Part shown: one piece after another, positions 10,855-20,602 of the stretch
Numbering within the stretch: position 1 is the first letter of the stretch
Layout of the letters: the number at the start of each line of letters is the position of its first letter
Assembly (NCBI GenBank): GCA_036971475.1
Contig: JBAIZL010000002.1
Coordinates: forward strand, 327,883,645 to 327,947,644
Direction of reading: 5' to 3'
Origin: Prosapia bicincta
Lineage: Eukaryota > Arthropoda > Insecta > Hemiptera > Cercopidae
DNA length: 64,000 nucleotides
Translations under genes and position numbers: made by a program
Notes under the pieces: model-generated
What the model was told of the DNA's origin: nothing
Seen by the model: only the letters and a program-made list of their open reading frames with translations
The model's database searches: none

Positions 10855-12355
10855 AATCCATAAACTTAAACACAGAAACACACTTAAAAAACAGAACAAT
10901 CTTCATAAATAAAATAAAAAACATGAACATACCACACAACTCAACACTACTATCACTGACATAACAAATATGTACACCAACATACCCATACCTGAAACGC
11001 TCACTATCCTAGAAACCCAATTAATACAGAACAACATTAAACCCCATGTTACCGAAATCCTAAAAATCCTCCAAATCATCACCAAACAAAACTATTTAAC
11101 CCACAACTCAAACTTCTATTCACAGCCAGATGGCCTACCCATGGGAGGTCCTATCAGTAGTGTCCTAAGCAAAAGCTTTCTACAACACATATTAAACACC
11201 AAAATACTCACAAACAAAACACACACACACACACACAAAATTATTTTCTGGCACAGATACGTCGATGATATCATAACACTATACAGAGGCAACTCCCGTC
11301 CATGCGAAAAACTCCTCACCTACACTAATAAAAGACACCCAAAACTCCACTTCAATTCAGAAATTGAAACCAACCGATCTCTAAACTTCCTCCACCTAAC
11401 CATAATAAAAAGCCGCACACAAAACACAGTTTCAACATTTACAGGAAACCCATAACAACAGACACACTTATCCATAACACCTCAAACCACCCTATCCAAC
11501 ACAAACACGCTGCCTTGAGATCCATGCTCCATAGACTTAAAGAAGTCCCAATGATCACAGGAAACATAAACAAATAACTAGACACAATTAAATATTTAGC
11601 ATACACAAATGGATACAACACCACAATAATAGACAAACTATGGTACAAAATACAAAAAAAACACTAAAATTAACACTACAGACAGGGAAAACAAATACAT
11701 CACATTACCATTCATAAACAAAACAACAACAAAAATAGCTCGCAAATTTCAAAAAATAGGATACAAAATAGCATACAAAACTAATAACAAGTTATAATAC
11801 AAAATACAACACAACACCAACAACAAGGATAAACTACAAGCACCAGGCGTATACAAACTGAACTGCAACGAAAGTAACAAATTCTATATTGGACAAACAG
11901 GTCGCAGCTTTAAACAAAGAGCTGAAGAACACAAACAGAACACCAACTCAACATTTTACAACTACATAAAAAAACAGGACACAAATACACAGACATTTAC
12001 CATAACTTAGAAATCCTACACATCAACAAAAAAAGACCAGATCTCAACACACTAGAACAATATGAAATTTACAGACACAAAAACACAAAATACTAACATA
12101 TTAAACGAACAAACACAATACAAATCACGCATACTCTTTGATACTATCGAAAACCTACCTTTAAAACCGTCACTGCTTGACCCAACATCTCCAAGCAGAA
12201 GACACTGATGAGGATTGGCACATGGCGATCAAAAACGTTCTGTCTCAGTAACTTTAACAAATTTACTAAATTCAAAATTGGATAGTCATAAACTATTGTT
12301 TAAGTGATTAATAAGATTCACCGAACGTAATGGACTATAAAATTCAAGAATATAT
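10855..12355 (+). pseudogene. PLE family 3 element: RT + GIY-YIG, frameshifted
   Basis: After a frameshift near 10955 the sequence encodes DITNMYTNIPIPETL-type sequence, then DGLPMGGPISSVLSKSFLQH and WHRYVDDIITLYRG. These are RT motifs with the YVDD box at about 11262-11273. The frame ends at a TAA near 11455, then continues in other frames to a GIY-YIG domain: GVYKLNCNESNKFYIGQTG near 11848-11905 and EEHKQNT near 11925. In the plus strand only about 480 bp (10970-11455) are open. The 3' flank contains CTGATGAGGATTGG and a CGTTCTGTCTCAGT block, then a conserved tail shared with 44850-44920, 49285-49370 and 49985-50075. It is a decayed Penelope-like retroelement. Confidence 0.8.
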
Positions 12356-12359
12356 ATAT

Positions 12360-13180
12360 TAGCTGATACCAACGCAATTTTCTCGCATTCATGTCATAAC
12401 TCGCATATTCATTAATGTTGTAGTCTACATTTAGCAAGAATATTACTTACTTTTTGGAGGAGCCTTTTTTTTATAAGTGTGTTGCCACTTCATTCACAAG
12501 TGTGGTTTGAAAGACTGATTATTGTTTTCAAGTGGGTGTATTCAGCATAACAATATTGTTCTATTCATTATTTTTACAGAATTTATAAATGATACTGACT
12601 TCTAGAGTAAGTTTATCTACTATGATTTAAATGTATCAAAATATAGTGTGCTTTCTATGGTGTTTATTATCTAATATCTCAAATATTTTTAAACCATTTA
12701 AAATTGAAAATCTTAAGAATTTAAAAGCAGTAAAATAATTAGGTTAATATTCAGCTAAACAATTTTTTCATCAAAAACAGAAATTTTTTCAAATTCTTAT
12801 ATTAAAAATTTAAGAAAGCATAATTTATTATTATTATTTGACTCCATCTTCTATTTGAGCTACATACACATATAGAATTCAACATATATTAATATTTAAA
12901 CACTTGCCTATATTAGTACTTGACGTTGGTTAAACAAGGTTGGATATTTCAGGAAATGTATTTTATTATCAAGATGTACTCAGTAATTACAGTCTGGGTT
13001 GAAAATGGACAGTGACAAGAGGAGCACTGCTTCGGTAGAAAGCTATGATTAATTATAAAATTTGTATTTTGTCCTAATAAATGGTAACAAGAGCCACAGA
13101 TGCTCCTAAGATTTGGCATGTACATTCAAAACACATCAGGCGTTGATTGCGATTCTTGTCTGAAGCTGAATGCTTACAAA
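12360..13180. other. No gene seen
   Basis: AT-rich sequence without supported coding regions or recognised repeats. Confidence 0.45.
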
Positions 13181-13190
13181 TAGAGCAGAA

Positions 13191-13600
13191 GTGTAGGTCG
13201 GATAGCACAAGGTGAGGGAGCAGAGGGGAGCAGGAGTGTAGGTCGGATATCACAAGGTGAGGGAGCAGAGGGGAGCAGGAGTGTAGGTCGGATATCACAA
13301 GGTCAGGGAGCAGAGGGGAGCAGGAGTGTACGTCGGATAGCACAAGGTGAGGGACCGGAGAGGAGCAGGAGTGTAGGTCGGATAGCACAAGGTGAGGGAC
13401 CGGAGGGGAGCATGAGTGTAGATTGGATAGCACAAGGTGAGGAAGCAGAGGGGAGCAGGAGTGTAGGTCTCAGATAGCACAAGGTGAGGAAGCGGAGAGG
13501 ATCAGGAGTGTAGGTCGGATAGTACAAGATCAGGGAAGCAGGAGTGTAGGTCTCAGATAGCACAAGGCGAGGGAGTAGGAGTGTAGGTCGAATAAACCAA
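13191..13600. repeat. 45-bp minisatellite, about 10 copies
   Basis: Units begin GTGTAGGTCGGATA-CACAAGG and recur at 13191, 13236, 13281, 13326, 13371, 13416 and 13461 with an exact 45-bp period. Shorter or longer units follow at 13508, 13544 and 13581. Because 45 is a multiple of three the minus strand stays open and reads as a 15-residue repeat, LSDLHSCSPLLPHLV. The last units have indels that break the frame, and there is no independent sign that it is a gene. Confidence 0.85.
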
Positions 13601-13609
13601 TGGCTAATG

Positions 13610-14209
13610 CAGTTTGCTTCTGTTGATAAATTGTCTGAAGTATACGAATAAAACCAACAACTGCCGAACTCAAAAATGGAAAGTAGATAAAAAGCATCAC
13701 AAGACATCATAATCCCTTTAGTTATAATAGTATGCACTTGTAAATGATTTATATTATTAAATGTGTATGTCATACTTTAATCAAAACATTACTGTAGGAG
13801 CATTACTCTAATACTCCTGTTTTGTTTGGTCCCAGTCTTGAGTGTATTATTGAAATTTTCTTTTTCCCCAACCTTTTTAAAGTAAAAAAAAAAAATTAAA
13901 AAATTTGATAGACGTATTCCAAACTTAGTGAATACATGGAAAGTTTACACAGGGTTGTCAATCTAGCTCTTGTAAAAAATGAAGTGGCTATGTAGTAGCA
14001 CAGAGTAAAAAGCCGTGTTTTGTTGGAACTGTTTATGATTTGGGAAAGATAGGAATCTAAGCTAGAAAAAAAATAATAAAAACTTCAAGAAATACTACTG
14101 ACCATCAGAATCTCTCTGAAAGCCATAGAATGTGAACTATTTGCAAGAATAAAATGGAAGAAAACTAGTTTTGGTAACATCTTCAATAAATTTGCTGCTA
14201 AGATTAGAT
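13610..14209. other. No gene seen
   Basis: AT-rich spacer between the minisatellite and the hAT element. Nothing supported. Confidence 0.4.
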
Positions 14210-14318
14210 CAGTGGTCTTCAATTACATTTAGTCAGGGTCCGTTTTGGATTTTCTAAAGTCCGCCGCGGGTCCTTATATACATATATATATATATATATA
14301 TAAACCATGAGGTTTAAT

Positions 14319-14363
14319 ATTCCTGATGATGTTGGTACTGTTAGCCAACGAAAAGCTTTGAAT
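14319..14363 (+). ncRNA. Minimal hammerhead ribozyme motif (family A)
   Basis: Order seen: helix I strand ATTC, core CTGATGA (14323-14329), one extra T, helix II GTTGG...CCAAC (14331-14349), GAAA (14350-14353), a two-base-pair helix III with GC loop, then TT and helix I return GAAT (14360-14363). The 13 core positions expected of a hammerhead are present, and predicted cleavage is after T14359. PLEs are known to carry such motifs with very short helix III. Identical motifs occur at 50792-50836 and, inverted, at 50719-50763. Confidence 0.6.
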
Positions 14364-14449
14364 TGTAAATTCAATTATAATTCTTGTATTTGTATTTTGA
14401 CTTAGTTCTTTATTAATACACAAGAATACATATTGCGATATTTATATAT

Positions 14450-14640
14450 ATATATTCTTGATATTTAACGTTATCCATTGTTTTTCCGTTGCACTGACTT
14501 TATGAAGTTAATATATTACTATGTAAGTAATTTTATCCATCATTAAGTGCAATAATTTTACCTTGAGTGATAGGTAAAATTATTGCACTTAATGGTGGAT
14601 AAAATTACTTACATAGTAATATATTATATTATATATATGT
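14450..14640. repeat. PLE terminal cassette (family D), fold-back
   Basis: TTCTTGATATTTAACG and CCATTGTTTTTCCGTTG are followed by CCATCATTAAGTGCAATA and GAGTGATAGG, then the inverted copy of the last part. This is a truncated fold-back version of the cassette at 9076-9340. Confidence 0.65.
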
Positions 14641-14703
14641 ATATATGTATATATATAGATATATGTATATATACATATGTATATACATATGTATATATGT
14701 ATT

Positions 14704-14790
<87 letters not shown>
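14625..14790. repeat. (TA)n / (TATG)n microsatellite
   Basis: Imperfect TATG/TATA repeats grading into about 75 bp of pure TA. Confidence 0.9.
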
Positions 14791-14792
<2 letters not shown>

Positions 14793-15190
14793 AGATGCAA
14801 GACGTGTCCAATACACCCCTCAGCAAATAGTTTCAGAGCCAAACAACAAAAATGGTCTTCAAAATACAGAGTCATCATAATTGTACATCGAAAAATGTCA
14901 TATACCAGCTACAATGTAAATTTTGCTCAGCACAGTACATAGGCCTGACCATGGATGGTCTGAATATCAGAATGAATGGCCAAAGACATGATATTAAAGT
15001 TATGAATATGAATAGGCCAACAGCTCAACATGCTGCGAGTCACAAGATCACAATTTTTTATGACTGCTATACCACAAAAATAATTAAATCACTCCCCCCT
15101 GATTGCAATCCCTCAGAACTCAGAAGATAGGAACTATCATACCAGTGGTATACCAAGTCCAGAGAATACCCTAACCTCAACATCAGATAA
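14790..15190 (+). pseudogene. PLE family 2 GIY-YIG domain fragment
   Basis: In two overlapping frames the plus strand encodes [15 protein letters not shown], then [20 protein letters not shown] joined to [19 protein letters not shown], and AAHAASH-like sequence ending ELSYQWYTKSR. The Cys-rich linker followed by VIYxLxCxxCxxxYIG is a GIY-YIG endonuclease domain of a Penelope-like element different from the 17-kb element. A second copy lies at 19830-20081. An in-frame stop (ELRR-stop) and frameshift disable it. No RT part is present. Confidence 0.7.
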
Positions 15191-15290
15191 ATCCATTCAT
15201 TTTTTTTTTCCTATTAGCCTTATCAGACGTATCCAATCTCTTTTCCCCTGACAGACTTATATAAACTATAATCACTTATATGCTCATGGA

Positions 15291-15296
<6 letters not shown>

Positions 15297-15342
<46 letters not shown>
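15297..15342. repeat. (TA)n microsatellite
   Basis: About 46 bp of TA repeat at the junction between PLE DNA and the hAT transposase coding sequence. Confidence 0.9.
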
Positions 15343-15344
<2 letters not shown>

Positions 15345-15948
15345 TTGATCTGTGCATCTGTGGCCAATGAATAACTGTCTGTAGCTGCTAAAACCTGCTT
15401 CAACATTTTATTATTTTCATCTGCTAAAATCTCTGTATTTCTAGTAGTTGTAGCTGCTGAAAGAGGAATACGACTAATAGTGTCAACAACGACCTGTTTG
15501 GTGTCAAATAATGCACTCCCTGCCGCTAACATACATTCTTTAACTATTTCTCCATCACTAAAAGGTTTCATATGTTTAGCGAGAGTCCAAGAAATGCGCA
15601 AGGACGCTTCACACATTTTTCCTGCGCTGTCATAGATCGATACATTATTTGAGTGGAAGTTGAATAACTGGCACATAAGGAATCAACTTTTGACTTGCGT
15701 AAATTGCTGCCAATTGGAAATTTTTCATCAAAAGAATTGTGTTTTGTCTCAAAGTGACGTTTGACGTTCGCACTTTTGACAACAGATACAGTCTGCTGAC
15801 ATATTAAACATACAGGTACGGCACCAGCGCGATTTGGGAGTATAAACAAATATTTATCAGTCCATTCTAATAGGAATTGTCTATTTTCGCTGTTAACTTT
15901 TCTTTTCTTACCTCCCATAACAGCTATTGACAAACTTAAACAACTCAC
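15345..15948 (-). pseudogene. hAT transposase fragment with BED zinc finger (GTF2IRD2/ZBED-like)
   Basis: The minus strand from 15915 reads MGGKKRKVNSENRQFLLEW, then VPVCLICQQTVSVVKSANVK and RHFETKHNSF. This is a C-x2-C...H-x4-H BED-type finger of the kind found in hAT-derived SCAND3/ZBED/GTF2IRD2 proteins. After a frame change near 15650 it continues ASLRISWTLAKHMKPFSDGE and EIVKECMLAAGSALF, matching the segment downstream of the finger. The frame then runs into (TA)n at 15342, and the catalytic and hATC domains are missing. It lies inside the hAT element 14210-16329. Confidence 0.75.
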
Positions 15949-16337
15949 TTTTAAAACTTACAACACACCCGACAAAACGTTAAACACAATAAATGCAGAC
16001 AACGGCACTGAAATAATGTCCACTATGTACTAGCAGCAGATAGCTCAAGAGTGACAATAACACCGACGTCCGACACTGATAGTAAGAGACTGTCGCTAGA
16101 CCAGACCGTCCGGGTAAGTAAGGGGACCCATAAGTAATGAGAATTACGCTGTGGTGGGGAGGGAGAGTGGGGGAACCTATTGTTTGACCACATGTCCCTT
16201 GGTGTCACGCCTCCTGCCTCAGTGTGCAAAGTTGTGTCGTTGTGAGACAACTCAAATATTTGGCACGGGACGTTCAAAACGAGCTCGCGGTCCGGACCTG
16301 GCCCGTGGGCAGCCATTTGAAGATCTCTGGATTAGAT

Positions 16338-16860
16338 CATTAAAATCTAATTTCTGCTAGTGAAAACAGTTCTAATACAGACCACGTGTAACCATGGCCC
16401 TGAGATATCGCAGTAGGCAAGATGAGAGGTAGAGGGTCAATGTAAATATTTACCTACAAACATGATAAGGACTGTCAAAACCCTGACTTGCATGAGATGG
16501 TCAAAATTAGATAAATTAGCTTCAGTATGAAATAACAAACATTCTTGAAATATTTGTGGACATATTGGATACAGAAGCTGTTGATGTATTGAACATTCTC
16601 AATATGTAACATGTTTTCAGAAGTGGTAGGTAGTACACGCAAGGCAAAGTGCATGGTTATGTGGTCCGCACTATACATTTGTAAAAAAAGCTCATACACA
16701 AAATGCTACCCACTTAACAAGTTTTAATGTATATTTTTTTTATAAGTCCATTAAATATTTAGATACTTATTCAGTATAGCTGGGTCCCTCTATACAGTCT
16801 GTCTTCTCCCTGAATGGACAGTCGGTATTTAGGGGTTGGAAGGATCTATTGAACGGTATC
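16338..16860. other. No gene seen
   Basis: Unassigned sequence between the hAT element and the next PLE block. Confidence 0.4.
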
Positions 16861-16879
16861 CAACAGACAAGTGGCTTCA

Positions 16880-17009
16880 TATATATATATATATATATAT
16901 ATGAAGTTAATATATTACTATTTTTGAGTAATTTTATCCACCATTAAGTGCAATAATTTTACCTTGAGTGATGAGGCACCTTTCGGTCTTTGACCATTGT
17001 CGAATCACT
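16880..17009 (-). repeat. PLE 3' terminal cassette with hammerhead-like motif (16967-17009)
   Basis: A short (TA)n run is followed by the cassette that lies immediately downstream of the stop codon of the PLE gene at 17005-19287. Minus-strand order: AGTGAT (overlapping the end of the ORF), TCGACAAT, GGTC-AAA-GACC, GAAA, GGTGCC, TC, ATCACT. Helix II differs in the loop from the other copies but keeps four base pairs. Confidence 0.55.
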
Positions 17010-19287
17010 GATTGTTCTCTGCTGTGGATGCTACGTCCGTGAAGCCGGTGTTTGTTGAAGTTACGCGCACTATTTCTTGATCTGTGTGTATGAGGTTTCT
17101 GTATAGTATGTCTTCTGTATATGTTGTTTGTAAATTCATTAAGTTGTTGTGTATGTTTTTATAAATGTGGTATTTTTCTAGTGAGTTTAGTTCTATTGGG
17201 TTGTTATTTATTTCCAGTATGGTTAGGTTATTTTCGTAATTTGTAATTTCGTGTTTATGGGAAATTAGGTGTGCTGCAACATTTGATACTTTAGAATTTT
17301 TATTTTTGAATGCTCTATAATGTTCTTCAAATCTTATTTTAAATGTTCTGGATGTTTTTCCTATGTAAAAAGCGTTACAGTTGTTGCATGTGATTTTGTA
17401 AATTCCTGATAGGTTATGTTTTTCTGAATTTGTTATGTGGTTTTTGTTACTAAGATATTTTATTATTTTGTTGTTTGGTTTGTAAGTTGGAGTGTAGTAT
17501 TCTTTGTTGTATATATTTGTTATTTTTTCTATTTTGTTATTGGTGTATTTATATTTTAGGTAGATTTTTTTATTTTCATTATTTTCGTGTTCCGGTTGTA
17601 GTGTTGTGTTGAGGTTAGGTTTTTTTGTGAATTTATTGTATATATTTTTTATAATATGTTTGTTGTATCCATTTTCTATTGCTATTTTTGTAATGTTATC
17701 TAATTCTTCATTTAATTTTTGTTTGTTATCTTGTGTGTATTTTATTGCTTTATTTATCATGTTACTGTAAGTGTTAATTTTGTGTGTCCAGGGGTGGTTA
17801 GATTTGTAGTGTATTGTGGTGTTGTTGGAAGTAGGTTTCCTGTATACTGTAGTTTCTATTTTATTATCATTTATATTTAAAGTAATGTCGAGGAAGTTGA
17901 TTGTTCTATTTGTTTCTGTTTCAACGGTGAATTGTATGTTTTCGTTGTATGTATTTAGTTTGTTTAATATTATGACGTGTTCGTTGTGAATGGTAGGTTG
18001 GTATATTACAAGTATATCGTCTACATATCTTGTCCATAGTGAGATATTGTGTGTGTTTATTATAGGTTTAATTATTATTTGTTCAAAGTGTTGTAAATAT
18101 ATTTCTGACATGACAGATGAAATGGGTGAACCCATGGGGAGTCCTGTTGTTTGTTTATAATATTTATTGTTAAATTGGAAGTAATTTTGGTTACATATGT
18201 GTTTGGTTAGCGTAATGATACTATCTATTATGTTTCTATTTTCGTTATTGTGTATCAGTTTGTTTTTTATTATTTCTATGGTTTCTTCTATTGGGATACT
18301 AGGGTACATGTTAGTTATGTCATAACTTATTATTTTTGTGTTGCTGTTTGTTTTTATCGTTTTTATTTTATTAATTAATTCGTATCCATTTTTTATATTG
18401 TATGTGTTGTTGATGTGTATTTTAGACCTTATGATTTTGTCTAGAATTTTTGCGATTATGTAAGATGGTGCTGTTGTGAAATTTATTAGTGGTCTAAATG
18501 GTGTGTTTGGTTTATGGATTTTAGGTATCCCTGATAATACGGGTGCGCATGGTTTAAATGGGTATAATCTTGTGTGGTATTTTAATTTAATGTTATAGTT
18601 TAGGGTGTTACGGTGAGTGACTATTAAGTTTTTTATTGTAATAAGGTATTTGTTAGTTGGGTCTGGGATTTGTTCGTATTTATTTTCTTTTATGTAGTTA
18701 GTCATTGAATCGATATATTTGGTATTTTCTATTATTACTGGAGTATTTGTTTTATCTGATTTTAATATTAAGTAATCGTTGTTTTCTAGTTTTTCTCTGA
18801 GTTTTATAATTTCTTTTTTATTAATATATTGTTCTGTTTTTTTGTTTTTTTCCGTTTTTATTAGGTTAATTTTATTATTAATGTTATTTCTTATGTGTTC
18901 AGTATTTTGGTGGGTAATTTTGTGGATGTTAGATTCTGTGTCAACTATTAGGTTTTTTATTATTTGTTTTTTGTTGAAGTTAGGTAGGTTATATTTGAAG
19001 GAATTTGTTATTATTATTTTTTCTTTTTCAGTGAATTCTGTTTTAGTTAAGTTTATGAATTTATTATTGTTAGAGGTGTGGGTTGGTTCTAGACTATTTT
19101 TTAGGTTATGTTGTTGTTTTGATGTGTGGATTGGTGTTAGGCTATTTTTTAGGTTAAGTTGTTTTGATAAATTTTCGATTTTTTTGTTTTGTCTGTTAAT
19201 AGTGTTTGTTTTATGTTTTATTATAATTTGTTGTATTTTTTCGTGAATAATAGGTGTGAGAGTGTCAAAAGTTTTCATTAATTCCAA
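17005..19287 (-). CDS. Penelope-like element polyprotein: reverse transcriptase + GIY-YIG endonuclease
   Basis: A 760-codon open frame encodes the enzyme that copies PLE RNA and nicks DNA for insertion. RT motifs in order: SYDITNMYPSIPI (Asp near residue 323), TTGLPMGSPISSVMSE (near 380), and the YVDD box at 421-424. The C-terminal endonuclease has LSGIYKITCNNC (GIY at about 628-630) and FYIGKTSRTFKIRFEEH (YIG at about 641-643), with the CNNC pair between them that is usual in PLEs. The first ATG in frame is codon 4 (MKTF); the frame opens upstream at a TTG. The N-terminal PLE domain lies upstream in another frame (19291-19556). The protein is extremely rich in Asn, Lys and Ile, matching the AT-rich DNA. 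The frame is otherwise intact and over 95 percent identical in sense to the copies at 22.5-25.2 kb, so this is a young insertion. Confidence 0.9.
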   Translation of the reverse strand: MELMKTFDTLTPIIHEKIQQIIIKHKTNTINRQNKKIENLSKQLNLKNSLTPIHTSKQQHNLKNSLEPTHTSNNNKFINLTKTEFTEKEKIIITNSFKYNLPNFNKKQIIKNLIVDTESNIHKITHQNTEHIRNNINNKINLIKTEKNKKTEQYINKKEIIKLREKLENNDYLILKSDKTNTPVIIENTKYIDSMTNYIKENKYEQIPDPTNKYLITIKNLIVTHRNTLNYNIKLKYHTRLYPFKPCAPVLSGIPKIHKPNTPFRPLINFTTAPSYIIAKILDKIIRSKIHINNTYNIKNGYELINKIKTIKTNSNTKIISYDITNMYPSIPIEETIEIIKNKLIHNNENRNIIDSIITLTKHICNQNYFQFNNKYYKQTTGLPMGSPISSVMSEIYLQHFEQIIIKPIINTHNISLWTRYVDDILVIYQPTIHNEHVIILNKLNTYNENIQFTVETETNRTINFLDITLNINDNKIETTVYRKPTSNNTTIHYKSNHPWTHKINTYSNMINKAIKYTQDNKQKLNEELDNITKIAIENGYNKHIIKNIYNKFTKKPNLNTTLQPEHENNENKKIYLKYKYTNNKIEKITNIYNKEYYTPTYKPNNKIIKYLSNKNHITNSEKHNLSGIYKITCNNCNAFYIGKTSRTFKIRFEEHYRAFKNKNSKVSNVAAHLISHKHEITNYENNLTILEINNNPIELNSLEKYHIYKNIHNNLMNLQTTYTEDILYRNLIHTDQEIVRVTSTNTGFTDVASTAENNQ

Positions 19288-19290
19288 ATT

Positions 19291-19556
19291 GGTTGTGTAT
19301 AGTTGTAATTGATTTGGCTTTTTTTATGGTAGGCTGCTTTAATGTTTTGTTTAATAATGTGTGATTCTGCTATTTTTGTTGCTTTATTGATAATAGTGTT
19401 TTGTTTATTTTTTATGTGTAATTTTGCGTATTTTGGTGTTATATTAAGAGTTAGGCATTTTTTATTAAATTGTATTTTGTTGATGCAATTCTGGAGTTTG
19501 ATTTTGAGGTTAATATATTTACGGTACAGTTGTTTACCTTGGTAGGTATTAAATTC
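19291..19556 (-). CDS. PLE N-terminal domain in a shifted frame
   Basis: The minus strand here encodes YQGKQLYRKYINLKIKLQNC, then KCLTLNITPKYAKLHIKN and ending NYNYTQPIWN-stop. The basic, helical sequence with the N-I-T-P-K-Y motif resembles the N-terminal region of Penelope-type proteins. The stop overlaps the start of the 760-codon RT frame by a few nucleotides (one-base frame difference). Either a single frameshift has split one protein of about 850 residues, or the two frames are read separately. Confidence 0.5.
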
Positions 19557-19562
19557 TTGATA

Positions 19563-19565
<3 letters not shown>

Positions 19566-19610
<45 letters not shown>
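19566..19610. repeat. (TA)n microsatellite
   Basis: About 45 bp of TA repeat at the 5' boundary of the PLE copy. Confidence 0.9.
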
Positions 19611-19611
<1 letters not shown>

Positions 19612-19614
19612 TTT

Positions 19615-20445
19615 TTTGGACTACGAGACTGACAGACTTACCTTGGTAAGAGTTCACTCTGTAGCCTTGAAATAGAAACACATAAAAGCACTTAACCAAT
19701 GATATATTTCAACCACACAGTGGTCTTTGTCAATCAAAGAGAAAAAAAATAGAAATATGAGAGAATGAAACAAAATAAATATAAGTTGTAATCACAGATT
19801 GTGTAGAAATCAGATGTCACAGATGCACAGGTAAAAGATGATCAGAATGAATGGCCACAGACATGATGTTAAAATTATTAAAATATAAAATTATGAATAT
19901 GGATAGGCCAACAGCTCAACATGCTGCGAGTCACAACATTACAACTTTTGATGACTGCTATACCACAAAAATAATTAAAGCACTCCACCCTGATTGCAAT
20001 CCCTCAGAACTGAGAAAATGGGAACTATCATACCAGTGGTATACCAAGTCCAAAAAATCCCCTAACGTCAACATCAGATAAATTCATTCACTTTTTTTTC
20101 CTAATAGCCTCATCAGACGTCTCCAATCTCTTTTCCCCTGACAGACTTATATAAACTATAATCACTCATATGCTCATGGAAACAATAAATATATCTTTAA
20201 TCTGTGCATCTGTGACATCTGATTTCTACACAATCTGTGATTACAACTTATATTTATTTTATTTCATTCTCTCATATTTCTTTTTGTTTTCTCTTTGATT
20301 AACCAGTGTGTCTCTTTGATGAAAGACCAATGTGTGGTTGAAATATATCATTGGTTAAGTGCTTTTATGTGTTTCTATTTCAAGACTACAGAGTGGACTC
20401 TTACCAAGGTAAGTCTGTCAATCTCCTAGTTCAAAAAATCTAAAT
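19615..20445. mobile_element. PLE family 2 fold-back derivative
   Basis: About 210-bp inverted arms (19615-19830 and 20205-20445), sharing TGACAGACTTACCTTGGTAA and GCACTTAACCAATGATATAT, enclose a GIY-YIG fragment (19830-20081). The enclosed sequence repeats the one at 14990-15190: RPTAQHAASHNITTFDDCYT, then DCNPSELRKWELSYQWYTKS. No RT is present. The design, a coding remnant between inverted terminal sequences, matches PLE copies with inverted pLTRs. Confidence 0.65.
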
Positions 20446-20475
20446 AATTTTTACCAACCAAAACTAACCTAAATA

Positions 20476-20488
20476 TATATATATATAG

Positions 20489-20546
<58 letters not shown>
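20476..20546. repeat. (TA)n microsatellite
   Basis: About 70 bp of TA repeat interrupted by one GT, immediately before a PLE terminal cassette. Confidence 0.9.
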
Positions 20547-20602
20547 TTGATATTTAACGTTATCCATTGTTTTTCCGTTGCACTGACTTTATGAAGTTAA
20601 TA

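Larger units (their letters stand above)
14210..16329. mobile_element. hAT transposon with perfect 8-bp target duplication, interrupted by PLE DNA
   Basis: The left end starts CAGTGGTCTTCAATTACA at 14210. The right end, read on the minus strand from 16329, starts CAGAGATCTTCAAATGGC. Both ends are flanked by GATTAGAT (14202-14209 and 16330-16337), a perfect 8-bp duplication typical of hAT insertion. The right part carries a broken BED-finger hAT transposase on the minus strand. About 1.06 kb (about 14277-15342) of PLE fragments and (TA)n tracts replaced or split the left part, so the order of events is hAT first, PLE later. Confidence 0.8.

Noticed and set aside
13303..13773. Minus-strand 156-codon frame through the minisatellite
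   Set aside because: Most of it is the 45-bp repeat read in another frame, and the unique part has no recognisable similarity.
18779..19246. Plus-strand 155-codon hydrophobic frame opposite the PLE gene
   Set aside because: Antisense of Asn/Lys/Ile-rich PLE codons, with no independent evidence.
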